The translations under genes were made by a program, and so were the position numbers. From Hermodice carunculata (Eukaryota > Annelida > Polychaeta > Eunicida > Amphinomidae), in assembly GCA_964020975.1 (NCBI GenBank), contig OZ026622.1:85710699-85774698 (forward strand): a stretch of 64,000 nt of DNA, written 5' to 3'. Position 1 is the first letter of the stretch. Every line of letters begins with the position of its first letter. This document shows positions 12,211 to 24,613 of the stretch, piece by piece. Below the pieces are notes generated by a model that made no database searches, was not told the origin of the DNA, and was given only the letters and a program-made list of their open reading frames with translations.

Positions 12211-12972
12211 AATTGAAAGAATTCATGGCCGGCAATAATGAAAACAAGTTTTAAAATACATTTATAAATTCGTCAATAAATTCATCATCAACAAACTTCA
12301 GATTCTCCTAGTTTTAAACGAAGCTAGTAACACATGCATATCTGAGGTTAACATTTTTACTTTTGCTATTTCTGGTAACCAAAGGTAAACGCGTCCACAC
12401 AACAGTAATCTCATCAATTTTGCTACAAATAACAGGCACTCAACCAAAACAATGCAAAAATGTATAGCCAGGTTTGGCTGGAGTATTGAGTTCCCCAAGA
12501 CCTGGCATGCAGCCTGTATTCAGAGGCTCCTGGGAAGAAGATCAGCACAACATCCAGGAAATCTTAATTGAATTTGTACAATAGAGTTCTCCCCAGTGAC
12601 AGGTGCATAACTGTACAGAAACTTTCCAATGATGAGGAAGCCTCAGCCAACAAAGTATGTATTCAATGTCAGTGTTCTCCCTGGAGCTTTATGGAAAGCC
12701 TCCAATGATTAGACATGGTTTGTTCCACTGACAACAGAATGCTTATTCTGTGTTTTAACGGATCGCACCTTCTTTAATGGAAATAATATTATTTCCCATG
12801 GATGTGGAGGACACAATCATTCAGGTGAACTCTCCCATACATATTCACGACAATTGATTATTCATACAATCCATAACATATGCAATATGGACTATATTCA
12901 ATAAGAACTCCATCTTATTCAAACCAAAGGCAAAACTGTACTATCCTTGGTTACAAGCATTTACACTCAGGC

Positions 12973-12984
12973 CACGTGACGTCA
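12973..12984. promoter_or_regulatory. overlapping E-box and CRE
   Basis: CACGTG (12973-12978) overlaps a full cAMP-response palindrome TGACGTCA (12977-12984). A second ACGTG lies at about 13000. Found in the insertion about 130 bp before its TATA box, so probably part of the element's promoter. Confidence 0.45.
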
Positions 12985-13112
12985 CATTTGGCCAGACTCA
13001 CGTGTCACCTGCACCACTGCTCTACGTACACAGTAGACAGTTGTTGACTCAAATTTACTGAGCGTCACAACCCTACGTGATCTACGTTACTAGGGCCGGT
13101 GTTACCGTACGG

Positions 13113-13146
13113 TATATAAAGAGTTGACGCATCCGTTAAATTCAGT
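13113..13146 (+). promoter_or_regulatory. TATA box plus initiator, correctly spaced
   Basis: TATATAAA (13113-13120) lies 31 bp before the A of TCAGTC (13142-13147), which matches the animal initiator TCAKTY. Predicted transcription would start at 13144, inside the 5' strand of hammerhead stem I. Confidence 0.5.
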
Positions 13147-13186
13147 CTCTGAAGAGCCCGGTAACAGGGCGAAACCGGTCAGACTG
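13143..13186 (+). ncRNA. minimal type-I hammerhead ribozyme fold
   Basis: Stem I is CAGTCT (13143-13148) pairing with AGACTG (13181-13186). The core is CTGAAGA (13149-13155), which fits CUGANGA with N7 = A. Stem II is GCCC (13156-13159) with GGGC (13167-13170) and loop GGTAACA. GAA (13171-13173) follows. Stem III is the self-complementary ACCGGT (13174-13179), and C at 13180 is the cleavage position. All invariant core bases are present. The very short stem III is as in Penelope-type hammerheads, which may act as dimers. Catalysis is not shown. Confidence 0.6.
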
Positions 13187-14989
13187 TAAGAAATAACAAA
13201 CCGGCACATCTGCCTCCAGGGCACTCGCCTGGTCTTACATTGCCAATGATTAGAAAGCTTTAGACAAAATAATATGTATTCATCAGTGTTCTCCCTGGAA
13301 CTATAAGGAAACCTCCAATCATTAGGAAGTTTAAGGTGATGTACGTGTGTACATAGCTCACTCTAGATCTGTTATGCAGCAACTACTGACACAGGTACTG
13401 ATTACCAAACTCGGGAAACACAACAGTTGTACGTAACTGACGATAACCTTTGCTGGTCATGTGTTCACTGCTGGGACAAACTTTATGTCATAGACCTCCA
13501 CACCAGGGGGCACCACTAATGGTCTTCAGCCACTGACTCAAATCAAGCCTCTATGAGGTCATTCACATTATCACAGAAACTGTCCACTTCACAAAACTTT
13601 TACAGATTCCACCCTATCAGAAAAATGGTGACTTCAAAAGCCAGCATTCTGTCTCAGACAGAGCTCTCTTAAGTAATTACCACAGAAAATATGAGCTGTT
13701 TATGCCAGGGTGGTACAGATATATCTCTCCCTCAAATTTGTTAAAAACAATGAAGCATTTCACCTGTAGGTGGCACTGCAGATCAATTCCCCATGGTAGG
13801 GACCCACTGCAGTTGAAACTGTCCTGACACAGGTGCTACCATCATATAGCTTAGTGCATCTGATATGATCTATTAGGCATCAAAAACTCATTCTGAATCC
13901 TAAATCTCAAGAAAATATGTATACCAATAGATGTGTGACATATGACAGCACTCTTACCATTTTCTTTCAGATATCAGGAGTACTGAAGCAAGAAATCCTT
14001 TTTCCCTCCCTCAAATTTAAAAAAGTGCAAAAAAAAGAAAAAAGAAAAAAAAATCATCAAAACAAATAAAACACAAATGAAAAAAAAACAAACAAACAAA
14101 CAAAAAAGACCTGACTGCTGAGAAAGCTACCATCCAAATCCCTACACAAAATAAAGAAACTTGATGCATGCCATGCACCAAGGTGCAAACTACCCCTTGC
14201 ATTACATTGTCTCAAACAACAATTTAGCTCTGATAGGCTGGTTCATGTCAACAATTACAGCCATCAATTACAATGACTGCAAGTTACCTGGACTAAGATT
14301 GGTATGTACTCTGGCAAAGCATGTAAATATGCATTGGAATCGACTGAAACTGAAATCTCAATCACTTTGTATGAGAATTACCTGACAACATGCCCATAAA
14401 TGTGGCTGTTCTGTAAAGGATAGACCATACGAGCAGTCTTCCCTTGAATCATAGATCACTACAATAATCAGCTTCTCTCATTCATCCACATGTAATGAGC
14501 CTCCACAAAGGTGACCTTGGACAATTTGCATTCCCTACTGGATTGCACATTCATTTTCTGTGGTCTAAAAATGAGTACTATGTTCTCATTTTTAAATCAC
14601 AGTGACTTTTAATACTGTCTACTGATCCATATATGATTGTTATGACTATTATGTCATCTTAATGGTGATAGCGACACAAGATATCTCTGTTACAGCCTAT
14701 GAATTTCTCTCGAAAAATCACCTCCATGTATCTTCAAATATCTGAAAAAAGATATCCAACTGACCTGCTACATCACATACACAAACTATATGCACAAACA
14801 CTGGTCTTAGAGGCTAAAGGGTGAACTCATAAGCTACTGAGACAGCCGAAGGGTTAGCCATCTGATGATGTCTTCAATGTTTTCGTATCACTACACAGAA
14901 TATGCAGGGGGATGGAGTCACAAACAATGTATGTTTGTTTATAGCTAATTTTGAAAATGTTGATCAATATTTAGCAGAAAATAAACATT

Positions 14990-15216
14990 TTAATCCATTC
15001 CTGGTCAGAGTACCAGCCAGTCACCAGCTTTCCTTGATGCCGGTTGCGTGCACTGTGCCAAGGAAAGCTGTTGACCCAGGCCATGCCATCATGAATGCTC
15101 TTACACGTAAATCTCACCAAAAATGTTTTCTAGTAACGAGAAACTTATGCAAACATATTAAGGCAGATGACAATTATATCTGGGTGCTTTTGGGTGATTT
15201 GAGCAGGAAAGTGTTA
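14990..15216. mobile_element. TTAA-type MITE, copy 3
   Basis: The left end is TTAATCCATTCCTGGTCAG. The right end is GGTGATTTGAGCAGGAAAGTG and then TTAG. The central hairpin CACCAGCTTTCCTTGATGCC ... GCCAAGGAAAGCTGTTGACC matches the family module. Confidence 0.7.
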
Positions 15217-16012
15217 GGAGAACTCCTTTAAGGGGAGGGAAGGGGGTTTGAAGAAAGAGAAAACTGTGTAAACTTTTGAAAATGTTGGTTACTTCTTGGC
15301 TGATTTCTAATTACTTTATTTTCATGTGTAAAGCTACTGTGTATTACCCTTATCAAATTAGATGTTTTCCTTTGGTTTAGGGCAGATGTATAAAGCCTAA
15401 GAAATTCAAGCAACCATTGCATGGAAATAATTCTACTTTGTTTGCCACTTAATAGGAAATCATCACATGGAAATAATTCCACTTTGTTTGTCATTTAATA
15501 GGAAAACTCGTTAGCTAATAACATTTATCAATCATGTTTTATTTCTCAATTACTTGCGCTGCAAAATTAACTGATTAGCCAATGATGATAATTAATTGCA
15601 TTTCATCTTTCCATAACTGTTGAAAAGATTAGCAAATATTACCATTTTAGAACTTGCAGCCTAGTAGTCAATGACAGGGAAAGGTTATTTACAAGCAAAC
15701 AATATTTTTAAAACTTAAGAAAATCCATTTTAGCCTGAACAGGCTAAATCAATATTCTGAATCTGCCTAAACATAAAATGACCATACAGCTATTGTTGAT
15801 GTATGATATATCCACAATAGGAATTAAACTATTAGATCCCACATGAAGTATTCTCCTGGGGGAAGCCAAATAAAGTTAACATCATCACCAGGAAAGGCCA
15901 CTGGAGACCCAGACATTGTAATTAGTATCTAGACTACAAGTGGCATGGAGGAGCTGGTCTCAGATAAACTGTGGAGGTGTATTTGTCCCTCCATTACTCT
16001 GTTCACACTGCA

Positions 16013-16238
16013 GTAACCTTTTCCCCCTCAAATCACCCAAAAGTGCCCAGATGAAATTGCCATCATCTGCCTTAACATTTTTTTCATCACCAGAAAACAT
16101 TTTTGCTGAGATTTGTATGTGAGACCATCAAGATGGCATACCCTAGGAGAGATTTCCTTGGTGTGGGTTGAGCACATTGTCCCAATATACACCAAGGAAA
16201 GTTGTTGACTCAGTCATACTCTGACTGGGAACAGGCTC
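16013..16238. mobile_element. TTAA-type MITE, copy 4
   Basis: Starts GTAACCTTTTCCCCCTCAAA. The interior has TTTCCTTGGTGTGGGTTGAG ... ACACCAAGGAAAGTTGTTGACTC, the hairpin module. The right end is weak (CTGACTGGGAACAGG). It shares GTGCCCAGATG with a partial left end at about 34331-34380. Confidence 0.65.
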
Positions 16239-16734
16239 AATTTTTCTTTTTAGTGAATTTTCAATTTTAGCAAATTTGCAAGACATCTGCATGGACCGTT
16301 CAGATGGTCACTTAATTACCAAATGAAACCCATGTTTGTCATCCTTTGTGCAGTAATAGCAGACAATGAAACCTGACTTGATGGGTTAGTGCATGTGCAG
16401 AGCTATTGTAGTCAATGAAAACATCAAAGAATAGATATCTGCAACTGTGGTGCTGATTTACAGACACCATTTCCTAAAACCCTTGCAACACCCACAAACC
16501 CTGTCTAAAGCAATTTGTCCCTGCATGAAGACCATACTTTCAGTAAAACTTTGCAACACAAATGTAAACAGGTAGACCTGTGCTTGAACACATGCCAGAG
16601 AGGAAGTGCCAATCTGCATCAGCCTCAATGCACATGTCCTCTATCTTGCTTTCAAACAAGAAGACTGCGACAGTCCTGTGCTTAGCTGACCTTACATGCA
16701 GACACTGAAGTGGTCCTCCAAACTATGACATCAA

Positions 16735-17882
16735 GGTCACCTTTGTTTCAGATCATGCTCACTGTTACTAACATCGATCATCAAAAAATGCACAAAAATC
16801 ACAGCACCACCTGGTGAACAATTTAAGGTCTAGGGGTCCCCAGAGGTGTCCCTATGCAAATTTGAAGCAATTGCAAGTTGATTTCTGAGGAGGCGGCTTT
16901 TAACATTTTGCCAAAAAATCAACAAAATTCACTGAAAATCCATAATTCACTGGACCATGACCATTTGAACAAACCTGGTAGAGACCCACCCAAAGTACAC
17001 CCCCACCAAGTTTCCAGTGAATCTGCCTGATGGTTTTGGAGAGGAAGTAAAAAATGTTTATTTCCATTGCAATAAAAAAAGATTGGTAAAATATTGATCA
17101 AAACTAGTTCACAAATCCAAAATATGTTTATGGTGCTAACAAATGGGTAAGCACATGACTGCAAGATGGAATGGGATCTAACAAGTGTGCATAAATCATG
17201 TTTGAATCTAAATTGTATATGGGAATTCAAAGTAATGATTAGTTGTTAGGCGGGTGGTGCAAGAGTAAAAACCTCCTTTGGGAGACCACCTGCTTTATGT
17301 GACCACTTCCTGGATGGCACTAGGGATGACCTCTCAAAGGAGGGACTACTGTAATCAACAAAATGCATGCATCACCCAACAAGCACCCAAACTGAAAAAT
17401 TTGTTAACAAGGCATCAAGAGTATCTTCACCTTGTGAACAAACTTATTTGTTTACCCTTCCCACAAGCTACATTTTCGCCAAGTTTCAGAACAATCTGAG
17501 TGATGGTTTTGGAGCAGTTGAAAATGACATCATCACAAAAGCATTTGTGAAAAATACAGAAAAACTGCAGCACCACCTATTGAACAAATTAAGGTCTAGA
17601 AGTCCCCAGATGTGTCCCTGTGCAATTTCAAAGCAATTGGCTGCATGGTTTTAGAGATTTGTTAAGATTTCGAAAAAAAAAATAATCATAAAAAATAAAA
17701 AAATCAAAGGAATGTGACCATTTGAACAAAGTTGGTAGGGACCCACTCCAGGTACATTGCCACCAAGTGTGAAGTGAATCTGCCACGTGGTTTTCGAGTA
17801 GATGTAAAAAATGTAAATTGTCAAAGCTGGACACCAGTTAGGACCATAGAATAAGCTCAGCCCGACAAGTCAGCTGAGCTAA
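16735..17882. mobile_element. tandem-core element ending in AGCTCAGC hairpin
   Basis: The repeated phrases CAGCACCACCTGGTGAACAA, CTAGGGGTCCCCAGAGGTGT and GACCATTTGAACAAA occur twice. The 3' end folds as AGCTCAGC ... GCTGAGCT (17854-17880), followed by CTAA. A small MITE (17257-17352) sits inside. Same family as 25100-26490. Confidence 0.6.
17257..17352. mobile_element. short TACAGTGAAACC-type MITE nested in another element
   Basis: AAACCTCCTTTGGGAGACCACCTGC and GACCTCTCAAAGGAGGGACTAC form inverted ends around ATGTGACCACTTCCTGG. It is nested in the hairpin-ended element 16735-17882, so it arrived later. Confidence 0.55.
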
Positions 17883-18599
17883 AGAATATCTGAATTAACC
17901 AAAGCAGTGCTCATCAACATGAATTTGAATGTCCATCTATCCTCAGCCACTGACCTTTTTAGGACCCCAGGTGACAGCACTAGGTGGTGTTAGTTGCATA
18001 TGATTTGCTCATTTGTATAGCAATAGGATCGTGGCATCCACATTAATATCCCGCCACAACTGTATACCTGTTTGTCTTTGGAACCATAGTCTCGCCTGGC
18101 GAGATATAGACCGCAGCCTGTGTGGGGAAGTGGGATATTACTATAAAGTTGGAAATAAAGAATACTTAGTACAGGCAGGTGGAAATTTATTCTTGTAACC
18201 GATTTAGGAAGCACTAAATGAATATTATTTTGGTATTTGTAAACTTAAATTTCTCTAAAAGACACCAATTTTGTGAGAAAGGGGTAATTAGCCCTGTCTG
18301 TTACAGTACTGGTATGCCCGCGTGTCCTCTGTGATTCTTAGGTGTTAACCCCATGCTTTGTGGCAGGAAATTAATTGCATGTCTCCTATCCATTTGAAGC
18401 TTTTGTTATGTAAACGGAAAAAGTTAAGCAAATAAACATCATCAGGTGTTGCATTCTGGGCACAGAAAGGGTGTACTTGCATAAAAAAACCCTGGCCCAG
18501 CAGGGTTTTTACCTGATTGATAATTTGTTTTTTCCTGCAGAGTATTTATAATTCGAATGGTAGTGTGGCCAGTACATTCAGATGTGATTACAAAGTTTG

Positions 18600-18859
18600 A
18601 AATTTTTCAGTGCCAATCACGTCTTAAGTCCATCAACTAAAGTGAAACTAGTCTGAACTATCATTAGGATCTCAGATTCCCATTCCTCATAAAAAGACCT
18701 TCATATCAAGTAACTGCATCCCTCTAGTTCCAGCGGAAATATCAACAGCTTTTCTCGGTGCACATAGGGTGCATTGCACCCAATGCGTGCCGAGAGAAGC
18801 TGTTGACCTGGAACAGCTTGTTGTTGAATCAGTCCAAAACTTAGCACTTAAAGAGTTAA
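18600..18859. mobile_element. TTAA-type MITE, copy 5
   Basis: The hairpin TATCAACAGCTTTTCTCGGT ... CCGAGAGAAGCTGTTGACCT has the middle GCACATAGGGTGCATTGCACCC. The right end is AACTTAGCACTTAAAGAGTTAA. The left boundary is uncertain. Confidence 0.6.
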
Positions 18860-20329
18860 AAAGCGTTTAACTTTAATAATGTGACTGCAGTATATGCAAG
18901 TCTCACCAAATCCTGTTTTCCACCCACCTATAGACATATCTTCTGCCATATGAAGTTCTCCTGCGTCTTCTATTAAATGCAATAAGAGAGGGCTGCAGAT
19001 AATATCAGGCTTCATGATAACCATGCAATTGTTTCCTGACAAATAAAAATGTTCCTCTAGTGTTTGAAATGTGCTGAATGACAACTTAATCCTCCACGGT
19101 TCATAACAGCCCAAAGCCAGCATACTTGAGCGTTCCGATCATGAATACCATGAGAGGAGGAAGCCTCCCCCAGCCCACCAATGACAGAACAAAATTGGAT
19201 GTACCAGTTCACTGTCCATATATTAAAGCCACCTACAGTCTGGCTCAAGCGAAAATAGATCTGAACACAAGAATATACTTTATGTGACCTTGACCTCATG
19301 AAGATTGGGTAAACTCAAAAAAGTTGTCCCAGGAGCTTGGATTGGGGAGTGGGCCAGTGAAGATCTGTTCAAAGAAATAGTTCAGTTCAAATTCAAAGTA
19401 CCAGGCATGTCAGGTTTCTGGATTTTTAATCATGGCAACATACTTTTTGAGATAAAAATATCATTGACCTTCAGGAGCAAGAGCCATAGTATCTAAGTCC
19501 CTGGCTGTTTCTGTATTTGTCCCAAGATGCAGTAGCATTTTTGTTGGGTGGAGCTTGAACTTGAACTTTGACTGAAAAACATGCGGCATATGAATATGGA
19601 ATTACTCAACATAAAGGAGGATCCTGGTCACTGGATGTATCAGCTTCAATCATCCACTAAAGTCTTTGACAGCACAGATATCTCTACATGATAATCGGAA
19701 TAAAAAGAGCATCTATTGTCTCTGTAATTTAGCATAAACACATAGCATTTTCATCTTTGTTCCAATCACACAACACATACCAACAAAGCTTTCATTTTAG
19801 ACCACTTTTTCTGCTTTTATCATACAATTCACGGTAATTCCAATTTCTTTTCCTATCCAGCTCTTAGCCATTAAGCAGTGTTAATATGCCCTTACTAATT
19901 ACGATTGAGTGTTCAGAAAGTTGTATTCAAGGGTAATACCTCTGACAAATTTTCCCTCAGCTCTGAAATACAAGACAGAAATCCCAAGTACTACCAAAGT
20001 CCCATAAAAAATTCAGCAGGCAACTGGCTCACTTTTGACCACTAATTGGGAAGGACAGACAAACTAATGAGACTGAGTCTCACATACACCAGGGTGAGCT
20101 CTGGATGCACAGAGCACATGAGAGGCCACAAGCTTGTTATCCTCTCATCACAATACACCCACCTCACTGTAATCAGCATCTCTTCATTAGCGGCTTCCAT
20201 TGCACAGTTAGTCACCGGATGAGGAAAATGTCATAGTTCATGTGTTTCATCAAAAACTACTGCATGAAATGAGCTGAGACAGGCTGGGCTATCATATGTA
20301 CTGAATATTGGCTGCCTTACGAGACTTTT

Positions 20330-20965
20330 CATTACACAATGTATGCTGCCTTACAAGACTTATCATATACATGTACACCCAATGTATGCCGCCTTAAAAG
20401 ACTACACAACCAATGCATGCTGCCTTATAAAACCGTATACACAATGTATGCTGCCTTACAAAACTGTATGCCCAATATTAATGTATGCTGCCTTATAAAA
20501 CCGTATACACAATATATGCTGCCTTACAAGACTGTATGCCCAATATTAATGTATGCTGCCTTATAAAACCGTATACACAATATATGCTGCCTTACAAGAC
20601 TGTATGCCCAATATTAATGTATGCTGCCTTATAAAACCGTATACACAATATATGCTGCCTTACAAGACTGTATGCCCAATATTAATGTATGCTGCCTTAT
20701 AAAACCGTATACACAATATATGCTGCCTTACAAGACTCTATGCCCAATATTAATGTATGCTGCCTTAAGACTGTATGCCCAATGCATGCTGCCTTACAAG
20801 CCACATCATATAGACCCAATGTATGTTGCCTTACAAGACATATTATCCTAAACACCCAATTTATGTTGCCTAACGAGACATATCATACACATTCAATGAA
20901 TGCTGGTTTACAAGACTTATCACATACACCCAATGCATGCTGCCTTAAAAGACTTATCATATATA
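20330..20965. repeat. 68-bp minisatellite with two half-units
   Basis: The regular core has copies starting at 20481, 20549, 20617 and 20685. Each unit is made of ATGTATGCTGCCTTATAAAAC and TATATGCTGCCTTACAAGAC halves, ending TATGCCCAATATTA. The flanks (20339-20480 and 20753-20965) hold single diverged halves of 30-45 bp, so the 68-bp dimer arose from an older monomer array. Confidence 0.9.
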
Positions 20966-22201
20966 TGTGTGCAGTACATATCCTTTAAATTGCTTTAATT
21001 TTGCTGTAATCTTATTTTCGCTTATTTTGCTGATGGCACAAAACTGTGAAAATAAAAACACAGTGAAATAGTATTTAACATTGTTTGAATAGGAATTATA
21101 TCAAAAACAGTGAAATTAAGACTACAGTGAAATGTCAAAAATACAAAAACCGTGAAAATGTATACACACTAAAATAAAGCAATTTACAGTATATGTATTC
21201 AATGCATTGCAAGGTAGTTTGGTGTGAACAAGTAGATGCTGGGGTTACCAATGACCTCTCTAGTCTTGGTTATATTAGGCCTACAGCATCAATTCATCAG
21301 GCAGGCTGGTACAAATGTTGTATTCCTATTACATTACCAGGAAAGAAGTTACTCAACCCTATAGGGGACATTTCAGACTCGCTAAACATGACTCTCCAGA
21401 ACTGAATATTCAAACATGTAAGCACAGTATCATCTTGAGACAGCACCACAAAGCTCAGACTTGTCGGAAAATCATATTTGATTTGCCAATATCACACCAC
21501 AGAAACTTTTGGCCTGAATGAAGGTATGTACCTCTACATATGGATGGCAGGTCCCACTCTTTTTAGAGCAGATGCCAAATCGCAGATCATGAACTGGGCT
21601 GGATGCTGGATTTCTCAATTTCATAAACTGGACTCAGATTCCAAATTCTAGTGGCATCAATTGGTTTCCATTTGTTCCATTCTGACTCTATTCCAGACTG
21701 ATGCTAGGTGGTTTATTGAGACTTTATAGACTTACAATAGAATGGTGACTCTGTTTGTAATCTAATGTCCACCACCTGGTTCACTATGGCATAACTTGTT
21801 GCATGCTTGCTGGAAATTGAAAGCTGTAAGCTGGAAACTATGCCCTGCAAGCCAAAATATCAAGTGGATGCCATATGAAATTAAGAGAGGATGCTGGACC
21901 GAGGAGGGAGGGAAGTCACATAATCTCCTGAATGTAACTGGCAGATGATTCCTGGTCCGGACTCATCCTATATTTGTATTTTTCAAGTTCATTGGTCTAT
22001 ACTACTATAACATTTTCCTACACTTATGAAACAGTGCTTTCACATGCAAGCAGCTCCTAAAGTCTTCCTTATTGGAGATCATGACTGTTGTTACATAACA
22101 CCATGATTTATAATTTATTACCAGAGGTCATATGGGTGCTTCACCTCACATGCTGGTGTAAAGTCATTCAGGCCCCATCATACAATGCTGAATGTGCAGG
22201 C

Positions 22202-22424
22202 TTAACTTATTCAACCCTGACAGAAGACTGAGTCATCAGCTTTCCTTGGTGCACCCAGAGTGCCCCAAGGAAAACTATTGACCATGAGCACATAATTTGG
22301 AATGATCTTCCATGCAAGTTTCATCCAAGAGTTGGAAAAATAATCCCTAAATTAGTAAAACATAATTAGCAGACGGCATTTAGATACTAGTGAGAAAAAG
22401 CGTCAATAGGGTGGAATGAGTTAA
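22202..22424. mobile_element. TTAA-type MITE, copy 6
   Basis: The left end is TTAACTTATTCAACCCTGAC. The right end in reverse complement is TTAACTCATTCCACCCTATT. The hairpin ATCAGCTTTCCTTGGTGCAC ... GCCCCAAGGAAAACTATTGACC is shortened. Same subfamily as 32604-32835. Confidence 0.8.
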
Positions 22425-23089
22425 CCTTGGAAAAATGTAAGCTCTGACAATACATTGTCACTCTACATGTACCAGTGACCTGTTCTAATGTGCACTCAGC
22501 AGCATGTAATAAGTTACACCCTGGTATACAATCGTATACATGTAGCGGGATCTGTTACCTGCAGTCGCTGATGAGTCATGGAGTTGGTGAAACTGGCCCG
22601 ACTACATGCATTAGCAGTTTTTACAGTTGGGTTTCTTGTCAGTTTTGGCCTAGCCTAGTGTCATTTGCTAACAGAAGTGTTACACATGCTGTGCAAATTC
22701 TTGACATATATGCTTTGGAGAAATTAAATGGGTATTTTGCTAAAAATATTAATAAATAAATTAATTTTAAAAAAATACATGGTTTATCTGGCCATTAAAC
22801 TTTTGCAAACTGGAACATAAACAAAGTTACCTTTTTTCATCAGATGTTGATCACAATATTACAAAGTGATACTTAGTGTGTGGCAATGGTTGGAGGTTAA
22901 GTACAGCAATCAGCACAAAGTTCAAAGTTCACATATCTCAATTTATAATTGTAAACATATGTAAGTGAGTTCAGTTCAGTCAAAAACCCATTTAATTTCT
23001 AAAATGTGAACAATCTTACATGTGCACAACGCTTGACTATGAGGAAGTGAGTCGCAGTTATCAGTAAGTTACAACATATGTATCCAAGA

Positions 23090-23670
23090 TAACATGTCAA
23101 CGTCTTTAGTAACCAACAACTCTATCCAAGGTCACAAATCAGTCATTTTCAACTAAGAACTTTACTGAGGGTCATATATCAAGGTCAATGACCAACAACT
23201 CTATCCAAGGTCATAAATCCAGGGTATCAACAACCAACCACTCTATCTCACAGTCACCAACAACCAGCAACTGTATCCAAGGTCATAATCAAGGTCATCA
23301 GCAACCAACAACTCTAAACCCAGGTTATAAACCAAGGACATTAACAACCCACCACTCTATCCAATAGTCATAAACAATGGTCATCAACAACCAACAAGTC
23401 TATCCAAGGTGATAAATCAAGGTCATCAGCAACCAACAACTCTAAACCAAGCTCACAAATCAAGGTCATCAACAATCAACCACTCTATCCAACAGTCATA
23501 AACAATATTTTCAACCACCAACCACTCTATCTAAGAGCATAATTAAGGTCATCAACAACCAACCACTCTATCCAAGGTCATAAATCAAGGCCACCAACAA
23601 CCAACAACTATCCATGGTCATATGTCAAGGTCACTAACAACCAACAACTCTATGGTCATATGTCAAGGTA
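23090..23670. repeat. degenerate 40-45 bp repeat field
   Basis: ACCAACAACTCTATCCAAGG and TCATAAATCAAGGTCATCAAC alternate about 13 times with many differences. Old array. No frame is conserved. Confidence 0.8.
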
Positions 23671-24541
23671 TCAATAAATAGCCAAGTCGACATCAAATTC
23701 CACAAGGTCCAAGACCACCACTCTATGATCTATTGGTTCATTGCATATGAGTGTAAGTGGACTTAAGAGAGAAACTAGTTCCACATTTACCATGGCAAGG
23801 GGAAAATTTGAACATGGCTCTAAATTTGCTAATTGATGCCCCACTATAGGGTTTGATAAAACAGTGACACAGTTTCAGATAATATGGTTTTCCCTTCATT
23901 TACACAGGAACATTCTTGTGCCAGGCTCAGTGTTTCTGCATGGACCAGTGACATCCAGGGCAGTAGGTGATCTTTTGCATCATTTCAAGTCTACCTGGCT
24001 GATGCTGTCAATACGCTGAATTTCTCACAGAAAGAGTATCAAAGAAAATTACACTGTGATGACAAACCTTACAGGAGTCAAGAGTTGCTTTGGTAACTGG
24101 TGGCTATCATAATATTTGTATGAAACTGAACTTGTGTACCATTTGTAGCTTTGGGCCATGAGAAGATATATAGTAGGATGGAAACACAGTTTAAAGCAAA
24201 AATGTATACCATCACAGCAATTAAATTAAAAAAAACAAAAAACAAAAAAAAAAAACAAAAAACAAACAAACAAAAACCAAAAAATGAAACTTGTGCACAG
24301 GGTCATCACACCTAGAGTTAACCACCTGTAAGTTGCCAAATGGACAATGGATAATCTGGCTTGGCATCAAAGTCATAGTTTTAGTGGTTTAGAAATATTG
24401 TCCACAAGTCAAATCAGGCTGTGAGAGTGACAACCATGTCATCTGTCCTCTCCATAGTGTGAATAAATGAAAGGCACTACACTGTAACATTGACTGCTGC
24501 ACCAACAAAATGGATGCCTGCATGACCTTGACAGGCAGGTC

Positions 24542-24613
24542 AGGGTCACCTGCATAACATTGATGGCGTAAGGGTCACCTGCATAACATTGATGGCGTAA
24601 GGGTCATCTGCAT
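24542..24613. repeat. 29-bp tandem repeat, 2.5 copies
   Basis: AGGGTCACCTGCATAACATT plus GATGGCGTA is repeated at 24542, 24571 and partly at 24600. Confidence 0.85.

Larger units (their letters stand above)
12713..13242 (+). mobile_element. 530-bp non-coding insertion with promoter and hammerhead fold
   Basis: The target CCAATGATTAG is duplicated exactly at 12702-12712 and 13243-13253. The insertion splits a unit of the surrounding tandem repeat. Inside are a CpG-richer segment with CACGTGACGTCA (12973-12984), a TATA box (13113), an initiator (13142) and a minimal hammerhead ribozyme fold (13143-13186). Hammerheads with tiny stem III are known from Penelope-like retroelements, whose target duplications vary in length. 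No protein frame is present, so this would be a non-autonomous or end fragment. The class is an inference. Confidence 0.6.
12580..13340. repeat. three diverged tandem units, the second split by an insertion
   Basis: The unit phrases GTGTTCTCCCTGGAGCTTTA, TGGAAAGCCTCCAATGATTAG and TATGTATTCAATGTCA occur before 12712 and again after 13243. A more diverged first unit lies at about 12580-12650. The middle unit is interrupted by 12713-13242. Confidence 0.65.

Noticed and set aside
22561-22605. Hammerhead-like CTGATGA ... GAAAC with AGTCG/CGACT stem
   Set aside because: The core words are present, but no stem II forms between 22575 and 22588 and the stem III/cleavage bases do not fit.
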